Source: Tritonibacter aquimaris (GTDB taxonomy: Bacteria > Pseudomonadota > Alphaproteobacteria > Rhodobacterales > Rhodobacteraceae). From it: DNA of 64,000 nt. Positions 54,224 through 62,326 of the stretch are shown here, in pieces. How positions within the stretch are numbered: position 1 is the first letter of the stretch; every line of letters begins with the position of its first letter. The notes below the pieces were generated by a model. That model searched no databases. It was not told the origin of the DNA and worked only from the letters and a program-made list of their open reading frames with translations. A program made the position numbers and the translations under genes. The stretch covers positions 310,001 through 374,000 of the forward strand of contig NZ_WIXK01000002.1 in the NCBI RefSeq assembly GCF_009617595.1, given 5' to 3'.

Positions 54224-55516
54224 ATGTTGGATATCGCAACGCGCGTCTATAATCACAAATGGAAAATCGATCCGATCGTGCGATCGTTGATTGATACGGA
54301 TTTCTATAAGCTGCTGATGTGCCAGTCGGTGTTTCGCAACCGCCCGGATGCAGAGGTTCGGTTTTCACTGATCAATCGCTCGACCCATATCCCGCTGGCC
54401 AATCTGATCGACGAAGGTGAATTGCGTGAGCAATTGGACCACATTCGCACCCTGTCGCTCTCTCGGGGCGAAAGCACCTGGCTACGCGGCAATATGTTTT
54501 ACGGCAAACGGCAGATGTTCCGCTCTGATTTTATGGAGTGGTTTGAAAACCTGCGCCTGCCGCCCTACCAGCTTGAGCGCAAAGGCGATCAGTATGAGCT
54601 CACCTTTGAGGGCAAATGGCCTGAGGTGATGCTGTGGGAAATCTCTGCACTGGCGGTGTTGATGGAGCTGCGCTCGCGTGCGGTTTTAAACGATATGGGG
54701 CGGTTCGAACTGCAGGTGCTTTATGCGCGCGCGATGACCCGTGTCTGGGAAAAGATCGAGCGCTTGCGTCAAATCCCTGATCTGTCGATTGCTGATTTCG
54801 GCACCCGCCGCCGCCACGGTTTTTTGTGGCAGGACTGGTGCGTGCAGGCGATGATCGAGGGGCTGGGCTCACGTTTTTCCGGCACCTCAAACTGCCTGAT
54901 CGCCATGCGCCGCGAGGTTGAGGCAATCGGGACCAACGCGCATGAATTGCCGATGGTCTATTCCGCTTTGGCCAAAGATGATGCGGCGTTGCGTCAGGCC
55001 CCTTATGATGTGTTGTCGGATTGGCATGATGAACATGATGGCAATCTGCGCATCATTTTGCCGGATACCTATGGCACCTCGGGGTTCTTGCAAGACGCGC
55101 CTGATTGGCTGGCGGGCTGGACCGGCATTCGCATCGACAGCGGTGATCCCGCAACTGGCGCAGAGACTGCGATCCGCTGGTGGAAAGAACGCGGTGAGGA
55201 CCCAACCCAGAAACGCATCATCTTCTCGGATGGTCTGGACGTGGATAAAGTTGAAGAGCTGCATGCGAAATTTGCAGATAGGGCGCAGGTGTCCTTTGGC
55301 TGGGGCACCCTGCTGACCAATGATTTCCGTGGGCTGGTTCCAAATGATTTGCTGTCACCGTTTTCATTGGTGTGCAAAGCAGTGTCCGCCAATGGCAGAC
55401 CAACCGTGAAACTTTCGGATAATCCCGAAAAGGCCATGGGCCCAGCAGATGAGATCGCGCGCTACAAGCGGGTGTTTAATGTGGGCGATCAGGATCGGTT
55501 TGACGTGGTGGTCTAA
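54224..55516 (+). CDS. pncB: Nicotinate phosphoribosyltransferase
   Basis: A 430-residue enzyme that joins nicotinate to PRPP, giving nicotinate mononucleotide for NAD synthesis. DTDFYKLLMCQSVFRNRPDAEVRFSLINR is the conserved opening, the autophosphorylated histidine lies in FGTRRRHGFLWQDW, and the PRPP site in IRIDSGDPATGAETAIRWW and IIFSDGLDVDKV. The length is that of the bacterial type I enzyme. The stop overlaps the stop of the converging GNAT gene by 4 bp. Confidence 0.96.
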   Translation: MLDIATRVYNHKWKIDPIVRSLIDTDFYKLLMCQSVFRNRPDAEVRFSLINRSTHIPLANLIDEGELREQLDHIRTLSLSRGESTWLRGNMFYGKRQMFRSDFMEWFENLRLPPYQLERKGDQYELTFEGKWPEVMLWEISALAVLMELRSRAVLNDMGRFELQVLYARAMTRVWEKIERLRQIPDLSIADFGTRRRHGFLWQDWCVQAMIEGLGSRFSGTSNCLIAMRREVEAIGTNAHELPMVYSALAKDDAALRQAPYDVLSDWHDEHDGNLRIILPDTYGTSGFLQDAPDWLAGWTGIRIDSGDPATGAETAIRWWKERGEDPTQKRIIFSDGLDVDKVEELHAKFADRAQVSFGWGTLLTNDFRGLVPNDLLSPFSLVCKAVSANGRPTVKLSDNPEKAMGPADEIARYKRVFNVGDQDRFDVVV

Positions 55517-56001
55517 GCATCAAAGCCAAAGTTGTAGCTTTTGATTTGGCGGCTGGAAAACGGCGCCCCTTCTTTCAGGTCGTGCACACCAGCCATCGCG
55601 CTAAGGCAGGTGCCCCAAAAACCAGCAGCCTGTGGTGAGGTTTTTGACAACCCCATGCGCCAGCGTCCGGGGTATTTGCTAAACAGTGCCTTTGCCGCTG
55701 CTGTGCCGCAGCCCAATCGGCGGTGTTCGGGGAAAATCGTGAACTCTGACAGCTCATGCTGCCCTTCGGGAAGCGAAAGCACAAAGGCAAAGCCAATCGG
55801 CCCAGAGGCCAGCTCAATCCAATAGGCGTCTAGGTCGCAGCGTTTTAATACCCGTGTTGCCACCTGCGCCGGATCGACGTTTTGATCATCCACGATCTCC
55901 GCAAGATACCGCGCAAGGACGGGCAACAATCTTGGGAAATGCTCCGGTTCAATGCGACTGAGCAAAACCATATTTGTGTCAATCTGTGAATTTGCGGTCA
56001 T
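55513..56001 (-). CDS. GNAT-family N-acetyltransferase
   Basis: A 162-residue acetyltransferase from ATG 56001 (MTANSQIDTNMVLLSRIEPE), preferred because the 67 codons upstream lack homology. The acetyl-CoA loop region reads FTIFPEHRRLGCGTAAAKALF, and QHELSEFTIFPEHR is the central strand. The C-terminus is FSSRQIKSYNFGFDA. Substrate unknown. Converges on pncB with a 4-bp overlap and diverges from the deacetylase-like gene. Confidence 0.82.
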   Translation of the reverse strand: MTANSQIDTNMVLLSRIEPEHFPRLLPVLARYLAEIVDDQNVDPAQVATRVLKRCDLDAYWIELASGPIGFAFVLSLPEGQHELSEFTIFPEHRRLGCGTAAAKALFSKYPGRWRMGLSKTSPQAAGFWGTCLSAMAGVHDLKEGAPFSSRQIKSYNFGFDA

Positions 56002-56136
56002 TGTGCCCACCTTGCGCCTTTCGCCCCTCAGCAACGGTAGGAAAGCGGGCCTCAGACGTCTAGAAATTTTCAACGTTTCTGCGCATCGCTCACAATTGTC
56101 GTTTTGATTTCGCGCGTTGCGCACTACACCGATCTC

Positions 56137-57255
56137 ATGTTGCGGCACCCTCTTTTTATCGGGCATGAAATTTACCGACGTTCCAGCTACGGCGGGGCCC
56201 ACCCTTTACGGGTGCCGCGCGTCTCGACTGTGATGGATCTGTGCCGCGCGCTGGGCTGGTTGCCAGATCAGCACTATCGGCTGTCACCGCGCGCAAAACC
56301 TGCGGCGCTGACCCAATGGCACAGCCCTGAATATATTGATGCGCTTATACGGGCAGAAACCCTGCAAGATGTGTCGGTGCAGGAGCGCGCGCAATTTCAG
56401 CTCGGCACCCATTCCAATCCGATCTTTGCAGAGATGTTTCGCCGCCCTGCAACATCTGCCGGAGGGTCTATCCTTGCGGGGGAATTGCTGGCCAAACCCG
56501 GGCGCGTCTATGTTCCCGGTGGCGGCACCCATCACGGCATGCCTGAACGCGCCAATGGGTTTTGCTACCTCAACGATGTGGTGCTGGCGATCTTATCGCT
56601 GCGCCACAACGGCATCCGCCGGATCGCATATGTTGATATCGACGCCCATCATCCCGATGGGGTGGCCGTTGGGTTTCACGGTGATCCGGACATTCTGATG
56701 ATTTCCATTCATGAGGAAAACCTCTGGCCGCGCACCGGTGACATAGAAGACGACGCAGGTGGATCGGCCATCAACCTGCCCGTACCCCGTGGCTTTAACG
56801 ACAGCGAAATGGAGCTTGTTCGCGAACGGCTGATCCTGCCCGCGCTGATCCAGTTTGAACCCGAGGCGATCGTGTTTCAATGTGGTGCAGATGCCGTTGT
56901 CGAAGACCCGCTGGCGCATCTGGCGCTGTCCAACAATGCCCATTGGTCTGTTCTGGCGGCGCTGATGCCGCTTGCGCCGCGCATTCTTGCATTGGGCGGT
57001 GGTGGCTATAACCCCTGGTCGGTGGCCCGCCTGTGGAGCGGCGTTTGGGCCACCTTGAATGGGTTTGATATTCCGACATACCTGCCAAACCCGGCGCAGG
57101 CGGTGTTGGCGGGGCTCGAATTCAAGGGACACAGCCTTGGACGCAACCCTCCGGCGCATTGGTTTACCACGCTGCGCGATCAGCCTCGGATTGGCCCTAT
57201 CCGAGACGAGATTGATGCAAGAATTATGTATTTGCGGCAGCGATCCGGGCTTTAG
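56137..57255 (+). CDS. Histone-deacetylase-like/AcuC-family protein
   Basis: A 372-residue zinc deacetylase of the arginase/HDAC fold from ATG 56137 (MLRHPLFIGHEIYRRSSY); an upstream TTG is less likely. The two charge-relay histidines are in GGGTHHGMPERANGF, zinc ligands in YVDIDAHHPDGVAVGF (the usual HHGDG is HHPDG here) and in QCGADAVVEDPLAHL, and the closing glycine loop is LALGGGGYNPWSVAR. AcuC-type proteins deacetylate acetyl-CoA synthetase or polyamines; no acetoin or acs gene is adjacent. Confidence 0.88.
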   Translation: MLRHPLFIGHEIYRRSSYGGAHPLRVPRVSTVMDLCRALGWLPDQHYRLSPRAKPAALTQWHSPEYIDALIRAETLQDVSVQERAQFQLGTHSNPIFAEMFRRPATSAGGSILAGELLAKPGRVYVPGGGTHHGMPERANGFCYLNDVVLAILSLRHNGIRRIAYVDIDAHHPDGVAVGFHGDPDILMISIHEENLWPRTGDIEDDAGGSAINLPVPRGFNDSEMELVRERLILPALIQFEPEAIVFQCGADAVVEDPLAHLALSNNAHWSVLAALMPLAPRILALGGGGYNPWSVARLWSGVWATLNGFDIPTYLPNPAQAVLAGLEFKGHSLGRNPPAHWFTTLRDQPRIGPIRDEIDARIMYLRQRSGL

Positions 57256-57399
57256 GGGCGATGGGTATTTCTACGGAGCGCATTGTCCTAAGCGCAGTAA
57301 AGTTGCGTATTGGGTGAATTTAAGATTATGTTATTGTTCACTTTTGAACCTGCTCCCGCTATGAAGCGCGCAAACCGTTGCAGGCCAGACCCGGACATG

Positions 57400-57457
57400 C
57401 TGCGGATGCAAACACTGGCACCATCTGCGAGAACTTGGTAACTCTCGCCAACCGCAG
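57400..57457 (+). promoter_or_regulatory. Structured leader upstream of panB
   Basis: CTGCGG (57400-57405) pairs with CCGCAG (57452-57457), enclosing an inner hairpin GCGAGA/TCTCGC (57427-57448). The panB Shine-Dalgarno GGAAGGA (57464-57470) follows directly. It may be a 5' UTR control element; no known pantothenate riboswitch consensus was recognised. The remaining part of 57256-57477 shows nothing further. Confidence 0.35.
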
Positions 57458-57477
57458 CCAATTGGAAGGACCGACAA

Positions 57478-58326
57478 ATGAGCGCGACGGCCCGTAAGCA
57501 AGCTCCGAATGCAGAGGACATCCGTGCCCGCAAAGGTGGCGATCCCTTGGTCAGCCTGACGGCCTACACCACGCCTATGGCGCAGGTGATGGACAGCCAT
57601 TGTGATATCGTTCTGGTTGGTGACAGCGTTGGCATGGTGCTCCACGGGATGAACTCAACCCTGGGCGTGACCATGGAGATGATGATCATGCACGGCAAAG
57701 CGGTGGCGCGCGGCGTGCAAAAAGCGATGCTTGTGATCGACATGCCCTTTGGCTCCTATGAAGAAAGTCCAGAGCAGGCGTTTCGCAACGCATCCCGTAT
57801 GATGCGCGAAACAGGCACAGCCGCGGTGAAACTGGAAGGTGGCGTGGAAATGGCTGAGACCATCCGCTTTCTGGTCAAACGCGGCATTCCGGTGATGGCC
57901 CATATTGGCCTGACGCCACAATCGGTGAACACGCTGGGCGGCTATAAGGTTCAGGGGCGCGATGACGCGGCCGAACAGGTGCTGGCAGATGCGCGTGCCA
58001 TTGACGAAGCGGGCGCCTTTGCCGTGGTGCTGGAAAAACTGCCCGCGTCGCTAGCCGATGAAATCACCGCAGAAATTTCGATCCCAACCATTGGAATTGG
58101 CGCATCCGCAGGCTGCGATGGGCAGATTCTGGTGGTGGATGACATGCTGGGCTTTTTCACAGCCTTTAAGCCTAAATTCGTCAAACGTTATGCGCAGATG
58201 GGTGTCGATGCCGAAGCCGCAGTGGCGGAATACGCTGCAGAAGTCCGGGCGCGGACTTTCCCCGCAGCGGAACATGTCTTCAGCGATCAGGCCCCTGCAT
58301 CCAAAAAGCAGGGCAGCGCAAAATGA
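57478..58326 (+). CDS. panB: 3-methyl-2-oxobutanoate hydroxymethyltransferase
   Basis: A 282-residue TIM-barrel enzyme, the first step of pantothenate synthesis (ketopantoate from alpha-ketoisovalerate). Opens with the conserved [15 protein letters not shown], followed by [25 protein letters not shown] (metal aspartate), [25 protein letters not shown] and [21 protein letters not shown]. The catalytic glutamate lies in [16 protein letters not shown] precedes the ATG. Overlaps panC by 4 bp (ATGA). Confidence 0.96.
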   Translation: MSATARKQAPNAEDIRARKGGDPLVSLTAYTTPMAQVMDSHCDIVLVGDSVGMVLHGMNSTLGVTMEMMIMHGKAVARGVQKAMLVIDMPFGSYEESPEQAFRNASRMMRETGTAAVKLEGGVEMAETIRFLVKRGIPVMAHIGLTPQSVNTLGGYKVQGRDDAAEQVLADARAIDEAGAFAVVLEKLPASLADEITAEISIPTIGIGASAGCDGQILVVDDMLGFFTAFKPKFVKRYAQMGVDAEAAVAEYAAEVRARTFPAAEHVFSDQAPASKKQGSAK

Positions 58327-59177
58327 CCGCGCCCATCATTCGTGCGCTCAGCGATTTGCGCGCATTGCATGCAGGTTGGATCCGCGCGGGCGAGGTGGTT
58401 GGTGTTGTGCCCACGATGGGGGCGCTGCATCAAGGTCATCTTGCACTGGTTGAAGCCGCCAAAGCCAGCTGTGATCGGGTGATTGTCACTATTTTTGTGA
58501 ACCCGAAACAGTTCAACAACGCCGAAGATCTGGCAAAATATCCCCGCACCGAAACCGAAGACGCCGCCAAGCTCGCGCCGTTTGGTGTGGATGCTGTCTT
58601 TGTGCCCGAACCGGATGAAATCTACCCCGAAGGCTACGCCACCACGGTTGCTGTCAGCGGTATCAGTGATGAACTTGAAGGCGCGTTCCGCCCAGGCCAT
58701 TTCGATGGTGTTTCAACTGTTGTTGCCAAGCTGTTCCTGATGACCGGCGCACACAAGGCCTTTTTTGGCGAAAAAGACTACCAGCAGCTGATGCTGGTGC
58801 GTCGGATGGTGCGTGATCTGAATATCCCGATTGATGTGATCGGCTGCCCTACGGTGCGCGAGCCTTCTGGCCTGGCGATGTCGTCGCGCAACCTGCGTCT
58901 TTCAGATGATGCAAAAGCGCGCGCAGCAAAGCTGTATCAGACCCTGCAGACAGCCGCGGATCAACTGGCGCAGCACACCCCGTGGCAGGCCGTTCAGGCT
59001 GAGGCGCTGGCCGCGCTTGAAGCGGCTGAATTTGGTGAGGTCGAATATTTTGATCTGCGCTGCGCCAATACGCTTGCCAAAGTCAGTGATGGCGCACAGC
59101 CCGCCCGCCTGTTGGTTGCAGCGTGGCTGGACGGTGTGCGCCTGATCGACAATATCGCTGTTGGATCAGATCTTTAG
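58323..59177 (+). CDS. panC: Pantothenate synthetase
   Basis: A 284-residue ligase joining pantoate and beta-alanine with [21 protein letters not shown] is the HxGH-type nucleotide motif, ATP and pantoate sites lie in [31 protein letters not shown], and [12 protein letters not shown] is the KMSKS-like loop. Length is normal. Coupled to panB; converges on idi with a 12-bp overlap of the 3' ends. Confidence 0.96.
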   Translation: MTAPIIRALSDLRALHAGWIRAGEVVGVVPTMGALHQGHLALVEAAKASCDRVIVTIFVNPKQFNNAEDLAKYPRTETEDAAKLAPFGVDAVFVPEPDEIYPEGYATTVAVSGISDELEGAFRPGHFDGVSTVVAKLFLMTGAHKAFFGEKDYQQLMLVRRMVRDLNIPIDVIGCPTVREPSGLAMSSRNLRLSDDAKARAAKLYQTLQTAADQLAQHTPWQAVQAEALAALEAAEFGEVEYFDLRCANTLAKVSDGAQPARLLVAAWLDGVRLIDNIAVGSDL

Positions 59178-59696
59178 ATCTGGTCCAAAGATCACATTGG
59201 CATAGTCCGCCAGATAGATTTTGAGCCAGGGCGTAAACCGCGCAGGGTGGCGCTGAATCTCGGCCTGAAGATCATGATAATCAACCCAGCGGGTGTTCAT
59301 GACCTCGTCGGGGTTGGCGGTAACTGTGATTGGCCGATGCGCATGGGCCAGGAACACATCCACTTCCTCATGTTCTATCATGCCATTGCCCACATCGGCG
59401 CGATATTCCAGACGATGGCGAAATTCAGGATAAAGCCCGGTGATGCCAAGCTCTTCACGCAACCGGCGCACGGCACAGGCAACAGATTCTTCGCGCCAGC
59501 GGGGATGGGTGCAGCAGCTGTTCGCCCAAAGCTCCGGGGTGTGGTATTTCTGTGATGCACGTTGTTGCATCAGTATCTTGCCCGATTGCACCACAAAAAC
59601 AGACACAGCCTTGTGGCGCAGCCCCTGTTCATGGGCTGTGATCTTGTCAACGGGTTTAAGTTTTCCGTCGACCCAGGCAGGGATCTCAATACTCAT
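59166..59696 (-). CDS. idi: Isopentenyl-diphosphate delta-isomerase (type I)
   Basis: A 176-residue Nudix-fold enzyme that interconverts IPP and DMAPP. The active-site cysteine and metal histidines lie in [20 protein letters not shown], and the Nudix-like helix is [11 protein letters not shown]; catalytic glutamates are in [34 protein letters not shown] is typical. In Rhodobacteraceae this gene supports carotenoid and quinone chain supply; here it stands apart from other isoprenoid genes. Confidence 0.94.
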   Translation of the reverse strand: MSIEIPAWVDGKLKPVDKITAHEQGLRHKAVSVFVVQSGKILMQQRASQKYHTPELWANSCCTHPRWREESVACAVRRLREELGITGLYPEFRHRLEYRADVGNGMIEHEEVDVFLAHAHRPITVTANPDEVMNTRWVDYHDLQAEIQRHPARFTPWLKIYLADYANVIFGPDLKI

Positions 59697-59781
59697 ATCG
59701 GTTTTCGGCCCAGATGGTTTTGCTGGCGGGTAGGCGCGTGCTAAGATAATCAGCCTAGCAGCCCGATGAAGGCTTCGGCAG

Positions 59782-59809
59782 AAAAAAAACCGCGGCCAGT
59801 GGTCGCGCC
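59782..59809 (-). terminator. Terminator of arfB-peptidase operon
   Basis: On the minus strand CGCG-ACC-ACT-GG-C-CGCG forms a GC hairpin (plus 59791-59807) followed by eight T residues (A-run plus 59782-59789), 20 bp after the peptidase stop codon. Confidence 0.8.
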
Positions 59810-59829
59810 TTTGTTATCTGTTGGGGCGG

Positions 59830-60813
59830 CTAGTTTCGCGGCCAACAGGGCAAAAGATCACCGGTTTCAGGACGGGCAAGAAAGATTGCGCGCGCAATTG
59901 CCCGACTGAGACACAGCGCGCCGGCATGGCACAATTGCGGTAACAGCGCATCCACCGGCGCCGCGTTTGATGTGCTGAGCGCAAACACCAGATCCCCATC
60001 CATCGGAGTGTGCGCAGGTACAATGGCGCGGGCGATGCCATCGTGGGATGCTACGGCCAGCCGTTTGCATTGCGCCTTGGTCAGCGGCGCATCCGTGGCC
60101 ATAATCGCCAATGTGGTATTGCTGCCCTCTGCTGCGGTGAGCTTGGTGGGCACTGTTGCAAAACCTGCCCTGGGGTCTGGGCCCAAGGCGCCAAATTCAC
60201 CGTCAATTTCAAAAGGTGCGGCCCAGAAATGCTGTTCGCCGGGCGTGGTGACGGTACCCACAGGGTTTGCAGCCACCAAAGCTGCAACAGTGTAGCCGCT
60301 TTCCAAAACAAAAGACGCAGAGCCTAAGCCACCTTTTAACGTGGCAGTGGTCGCCCCCGTGCCCGCACCGTGTGATCCAAGCGCAAACTCCTGCGACGCA
60401 GTGGCAAATGCTGCGCGCCCAAGCGCGTTATAGGGGTTTTTGTCCCAATCCTTGTTGCCGCCATTCAGCAGATCAAACAGGATTGCGCCGGGGGCAATGG
60501 GCACGCGCGCGGTGCCAACTTCAAATCCACGGCCCGCTGCATGTAGTGCCTCCATCACGCCAGAACAGGCCTCAAGCCCAAAAGCTGAGCCGCCCGCCAG
60601 CACCAATGCATCCACCTGTGCCACCGATTTATCAGGTGCCAGCAAATCAGTGTCGCGACTTCCGGGTGCGCCGCCCATTACATGACAAGAGGCCGTAAAG
60701 GGCGCATCTGCGGTCACCACAGTCACCCCGGATTTCAGGCTCTGATCCTCGGCATTGCCCACCTTAAGCGCGGCAATATCTGTGATCAGATTGCGGGGGC
60801 CGGGGCGGAGCAT
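59830..60813 (-). CDS. P1-family (DmpA-like) peptidase
   Basis: A 327-residue N-terminal-nucleophile hydrolase of the DmpA/L-aminopeptidase group (S58). GPRNLITDIAALKVGNAEDQSLKSGVTVV, VLAGGSAFGLEACSGVMEAL and the presumed autoprocessing region NTTLAIMATDAPLTKAQCKRLA (with the cleavage before a conserved Thr/Ser) are typical. Members cleave N-terminal residues, D-amino-acid peptides or beta-peptides, and some act in nylon-oligomer degradation. It follows arfB by 3 bp and should share its mRNA. Confidence 0.87.
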   Translation of the reverse strand: MLRPGPRNLITDIAALKVGNAEDQSLKSGVTVVTADAPFTASCHVMGGAPGSRDTDLLAPDKSVAQVDALVLAGGSAFGLEACSGVMEALHAAGRGFEVGTARVPIAPGAILFDLLNGGNKDWDKNPYNALGRAAFATASQEFALGSHGAGTGATTATLKGGLGSASFVLESGYTVAALVAANPVGTVTTPGEQHFWAAPFEIDGEFGALGPDPRAGFATVPTKLTAAEGSNTTLAIMATDAPLTKAQCKRLAVASHDGIARAIVPAHTPMDGDLVFALSTSNAAPVDALLPQLCHAGALCLSRAIARAIFLARPETGDLLPCWPRN

Positions 60814-60816
60814 GGG

Positions 60817-61236
60817 TCAGTCCTCGTCGATTTTGCCGCGCAGTGACTTGACCGCGCCGCGCTGCTTTTTGGCAGCGATCCGGCGTTGAATAGAGCCGCG
60901 GCTCGGTTTTGTTGCAATGCGCCGTTTCGGGGCCACCAATGCCTGTGCGATCATCTCTGCAAGCCGCTCGCGAATCAGGTCGCGATTGCGCGCCTGGCTG
61001 CGGGTTTCATCACAATAAAGCACAATGGCACCTTCTTTGGTCCAGCGCCTGCCGGCAAGACGGCGCAGGCGTTTTTTCACTGCAGGTGTCAGGCTGGGGG
61101 AACGTTCCGCCTCAAAGCGCAGTTCCACCGCAGTGGAGACTTTGTTGACGTTCTGCCCGCCGGGGCCAGACGCGCGCATGAACTGCTCGGTCAGCTCCCA
61201 GTCTTGCAGGGTTATGGTGTCATTGATGCGCAGCAT
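60817..61236 (-). CDS. arfB: Alternative ribosome-rescue factor / peptidyl-tRNA hydrolase ArfB
   Basis: A 139-residue protein from ATG 61236 (MLRINDTITLQDWELTEQF), preceded by AAGGAAGG; the 75 codons of open frame upstream are leader sequence. The catalytic GGQ lies in RASGPGGQNVNKVSTAVELRF at about residues 26-28, and the basic C-terminal tail (AAKKQRGAVKSLRGK) is the part that enters the mRNA channel of stalled ribosomes. ArfB (YaeJ/ICT1) releases the nascent chain from non-stop ribosomes. A leader with an attenuator-like terminator precedes it, and the P1 peptidase gene follows. Confidence 0.95.
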   Translation of the reverse strand: MLRINDTITLQDWELTEQFMRASGPGGQNVNKVSTAVELRFEAERSPSLTPAVKKRLRRLAGRRWTKEGAIVLYCDETRSQARNRDLIRERLAEMIAQALVAPKRRIATKPSRGSIQRRIAAKKQRGAVKSLRGKIDED

Positions 61237-61301
61237 TGGACCTTCCTTTGTGCGCCTTATGCCATCGGATACGGCAAAAGAAAATCGTGACCACATTGGC
61301 C

Positions 61302-61343
61302 AAATAAAAAGGGCTGCTCGAGTTTGCGCAACGAACAGCCCTT
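61302..61343 (-). terminator. Intrinsic terminator in the arfB leader (possible attenuator)
   Basis: On the minus strand AAGGGCTG (plus 61343-61336) pairs with CAGCCCTT (plus 61316-61309), plus an inner TCG/CGA, and is followed by TTTTTATTT. It stands 66 bp before the arfB ATG and about 70 bp after the leader ORF, in the same direction, so full termination here would silence arfB and the peptidase. Confidence 0.85.
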
Positions 61344-61411
61344 CTTGAGTATTCGGAGGTGCGCCGGTTAGGCGGTCACCAATTTGAGGGTTGCATCCAC
61401 TAAGGGCTGCC

Positions 61412-61468
61412 TCAGTGCTGCGTCTCCCAAACTGTTCCGACACCGTTCTCCAAGTTCCCAATAGACAC
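61412..61468 (-). CDS. Possible 18-residue leader peptide of arfB
   Basis: A GTG at 61468, with AAGGAGG seven bases upstream, opens MSIGNLENGVGTVWETQH and ends with TGA at 61412. The stop codon lies inside the 5' half of the 61421-61393 hairpin and two bases before the GCAGCCCTT segment, so a ribosome at the stop would cover it. There is no run of one amino acid, unlike amino-acid biosynthetic leader peptides. Confidence 0.45.
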   Translation of the reverse strand: MSIGNLENGVGTVWETQH

Positions 61469-61539
61469 TAGAGCACCTCCTTTCTGAATGTTACGCGTAA
61501 AGGAAGCCTCGCATAGAAAACTTGAAAGTCAAAACAAAA

Positions 61540-62169
61540 TCATGTGGCGCGCGTAGTGAGTTTCCCCACGATGATGCGGAATGGCACAAGCGCAACCAGC
61601 GCAAGTGATAGCTTCACACACCAATCTGCAAAGGCCAGAGACACCCAGATCGGCTGCGGCTCGCCCCCCCCTAAAAATGGCACAACTTCCCAGGCCCAGC
61701 TGATCGCAGCATCGGCGTCAGGGCCAAAGATGGTGACCGAAGCAGAGAAGGCGATGGTGAAAAACAGCGCGGTATCAAGCGCAGAGCCCACAACAGTCGA
61801 CACCAGCGGCGCGCGCCACCAGGCACCGGCCTTAAAACGGTTAAACAGCGCCACATCGGTGAGCTGTGCAATCAAGAAGGCACTGCCAGATGCAATCGCG
61901 ATCCGCAACGGCACGGCAGGGCCGAATTCAAGCATGATCTGGCTGCCGATCAGCGAGCAGATGACGCCGGTGATAAAGCCAACAAAGACAACTTTGCGTG
62001 CCGCCGCCGCACCATAAACCCGGTTCATAATATCGGTGACAAGGAAGGCGAAAGGATAGGTGAAGGCCCCCCAGGTCAGCCATTGACCAAAGAGAAATTG
62101 CACCAGGATATTCGACGCCACCACGATGGCGGCCATAGCAATAATGCCAGGAAGATGTACGCGGGTCAT
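61540..62169 (-). CDS. yhhQ: Queuosine precursor transporter (YhhQ/VUT family)
   Basis: A 209-residue membrane protein from ATG 62169 (MTRVHLPGIIAMAAIVVASN); the 34 upstream codons are excluded. About six helices; the family block YPFAFLVTDIMNRVYGAAAARKVVFVGF, the helix with FLIAQLTDVALFNRFK and STVVGSALDTALFF are diagnostic of VUT family proteins that import preQ0/preQ1. No queuosine biosynthesis genes are nearby. Overlapping hairpins lie upstream of the start. Confidence 0.92.
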   Translation of the reverse strand: MTRVHLPGIIAMAAIVVASNILVQFLFGQWLTWGAFTYPFAFLVTDIMNRVYGAAAARKVVFVGFITGVICSLIGSQIMLEFGPAVPLRIAIASGSAFLIAQLTDVALFNRFKAGAWWRAPLVSTVVGSALDTALFFTIAFSASVTIFGPDADAAISWAWEVVPFLGGGEPQPIWVSLAFADWCVKLSLALVALVPFRIIVGKLTTRAT

Positions 62170-62187
62170 GAACAGGATCCGTTTTAA

Positions 62188-62225
62188 CAAGGTTGCGGCA
62201 ACTTGGGCTGTGTCAAACAGCCAAG
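62188..62225 (-). promoter_or_regulatory. Overlapping hairpins upstream of yhhQ
   Basis: A dyad CAAGGTTGC/GGCAACTTG (plus 62188-62205) shares its CTTG with a second stem, CTTGGGCTGT/ACAGCCAAG with one bulged base (62202-62225), so only one can form at a time. They end 19 bases before the yhhQ ATG. Transporters of this family are often preceded by preQ1 riboswitches, but no preQ1 consensus was recognised. Confidence 0.4.
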
Positions 62226-62326
62226 CCCGGCTCATGCGCGATCTTGTGGCAAAAATCAAGCGTGGTGACACCCGCCCGATGCTGGATTTTCACCAAAAAC
62301 CGGCTCCCGCTGGGTCAAGCGCGGCG

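Larger units (their letters stand above)
61302..61480 (-). ncRNA. Structured arfB leader RNA, candidate attenuator or small RNA
   Basis: The minus-strand transcript from about 61480 holds, in order, four parts. AAGGAGGTGC is a ribosome site whose GGAGGTGC is complementary to GCACCTCC at 61362-61355. An 18-codon ORF follows. A hairpin at 61421-61393 has stem parts GCA/TGC and CACT/AGTG, and its loop contains GCAGCCCTT. The terminator comes last; its 3' arm is the same GCAGCCCTT, so the loop copy can compete for the 5' arm. A promoter-like TTGTTT-N16-TATGCG lies upstream (plus 61510-61537). It could alternatively be a free-standing small RNA. Confidence 0.6.

Noticed and set aside
57394-57441. 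14-codon ORF before panB (MLRMQTLAPSARTW)
   Set aside because: No Shine-Dalgarno precedes the ATG; the folded leader explains the region as well.
61302-61480. SRP RNA, 6S RNA, tmRNA or cobalamin riboswitch identity for the arfB leader
   Set aside because: The SRP tetraloop region, the 6S bubble, a tmRNA acceptor/tag or the B12 box could not be found; the layout fits an attenuator better.
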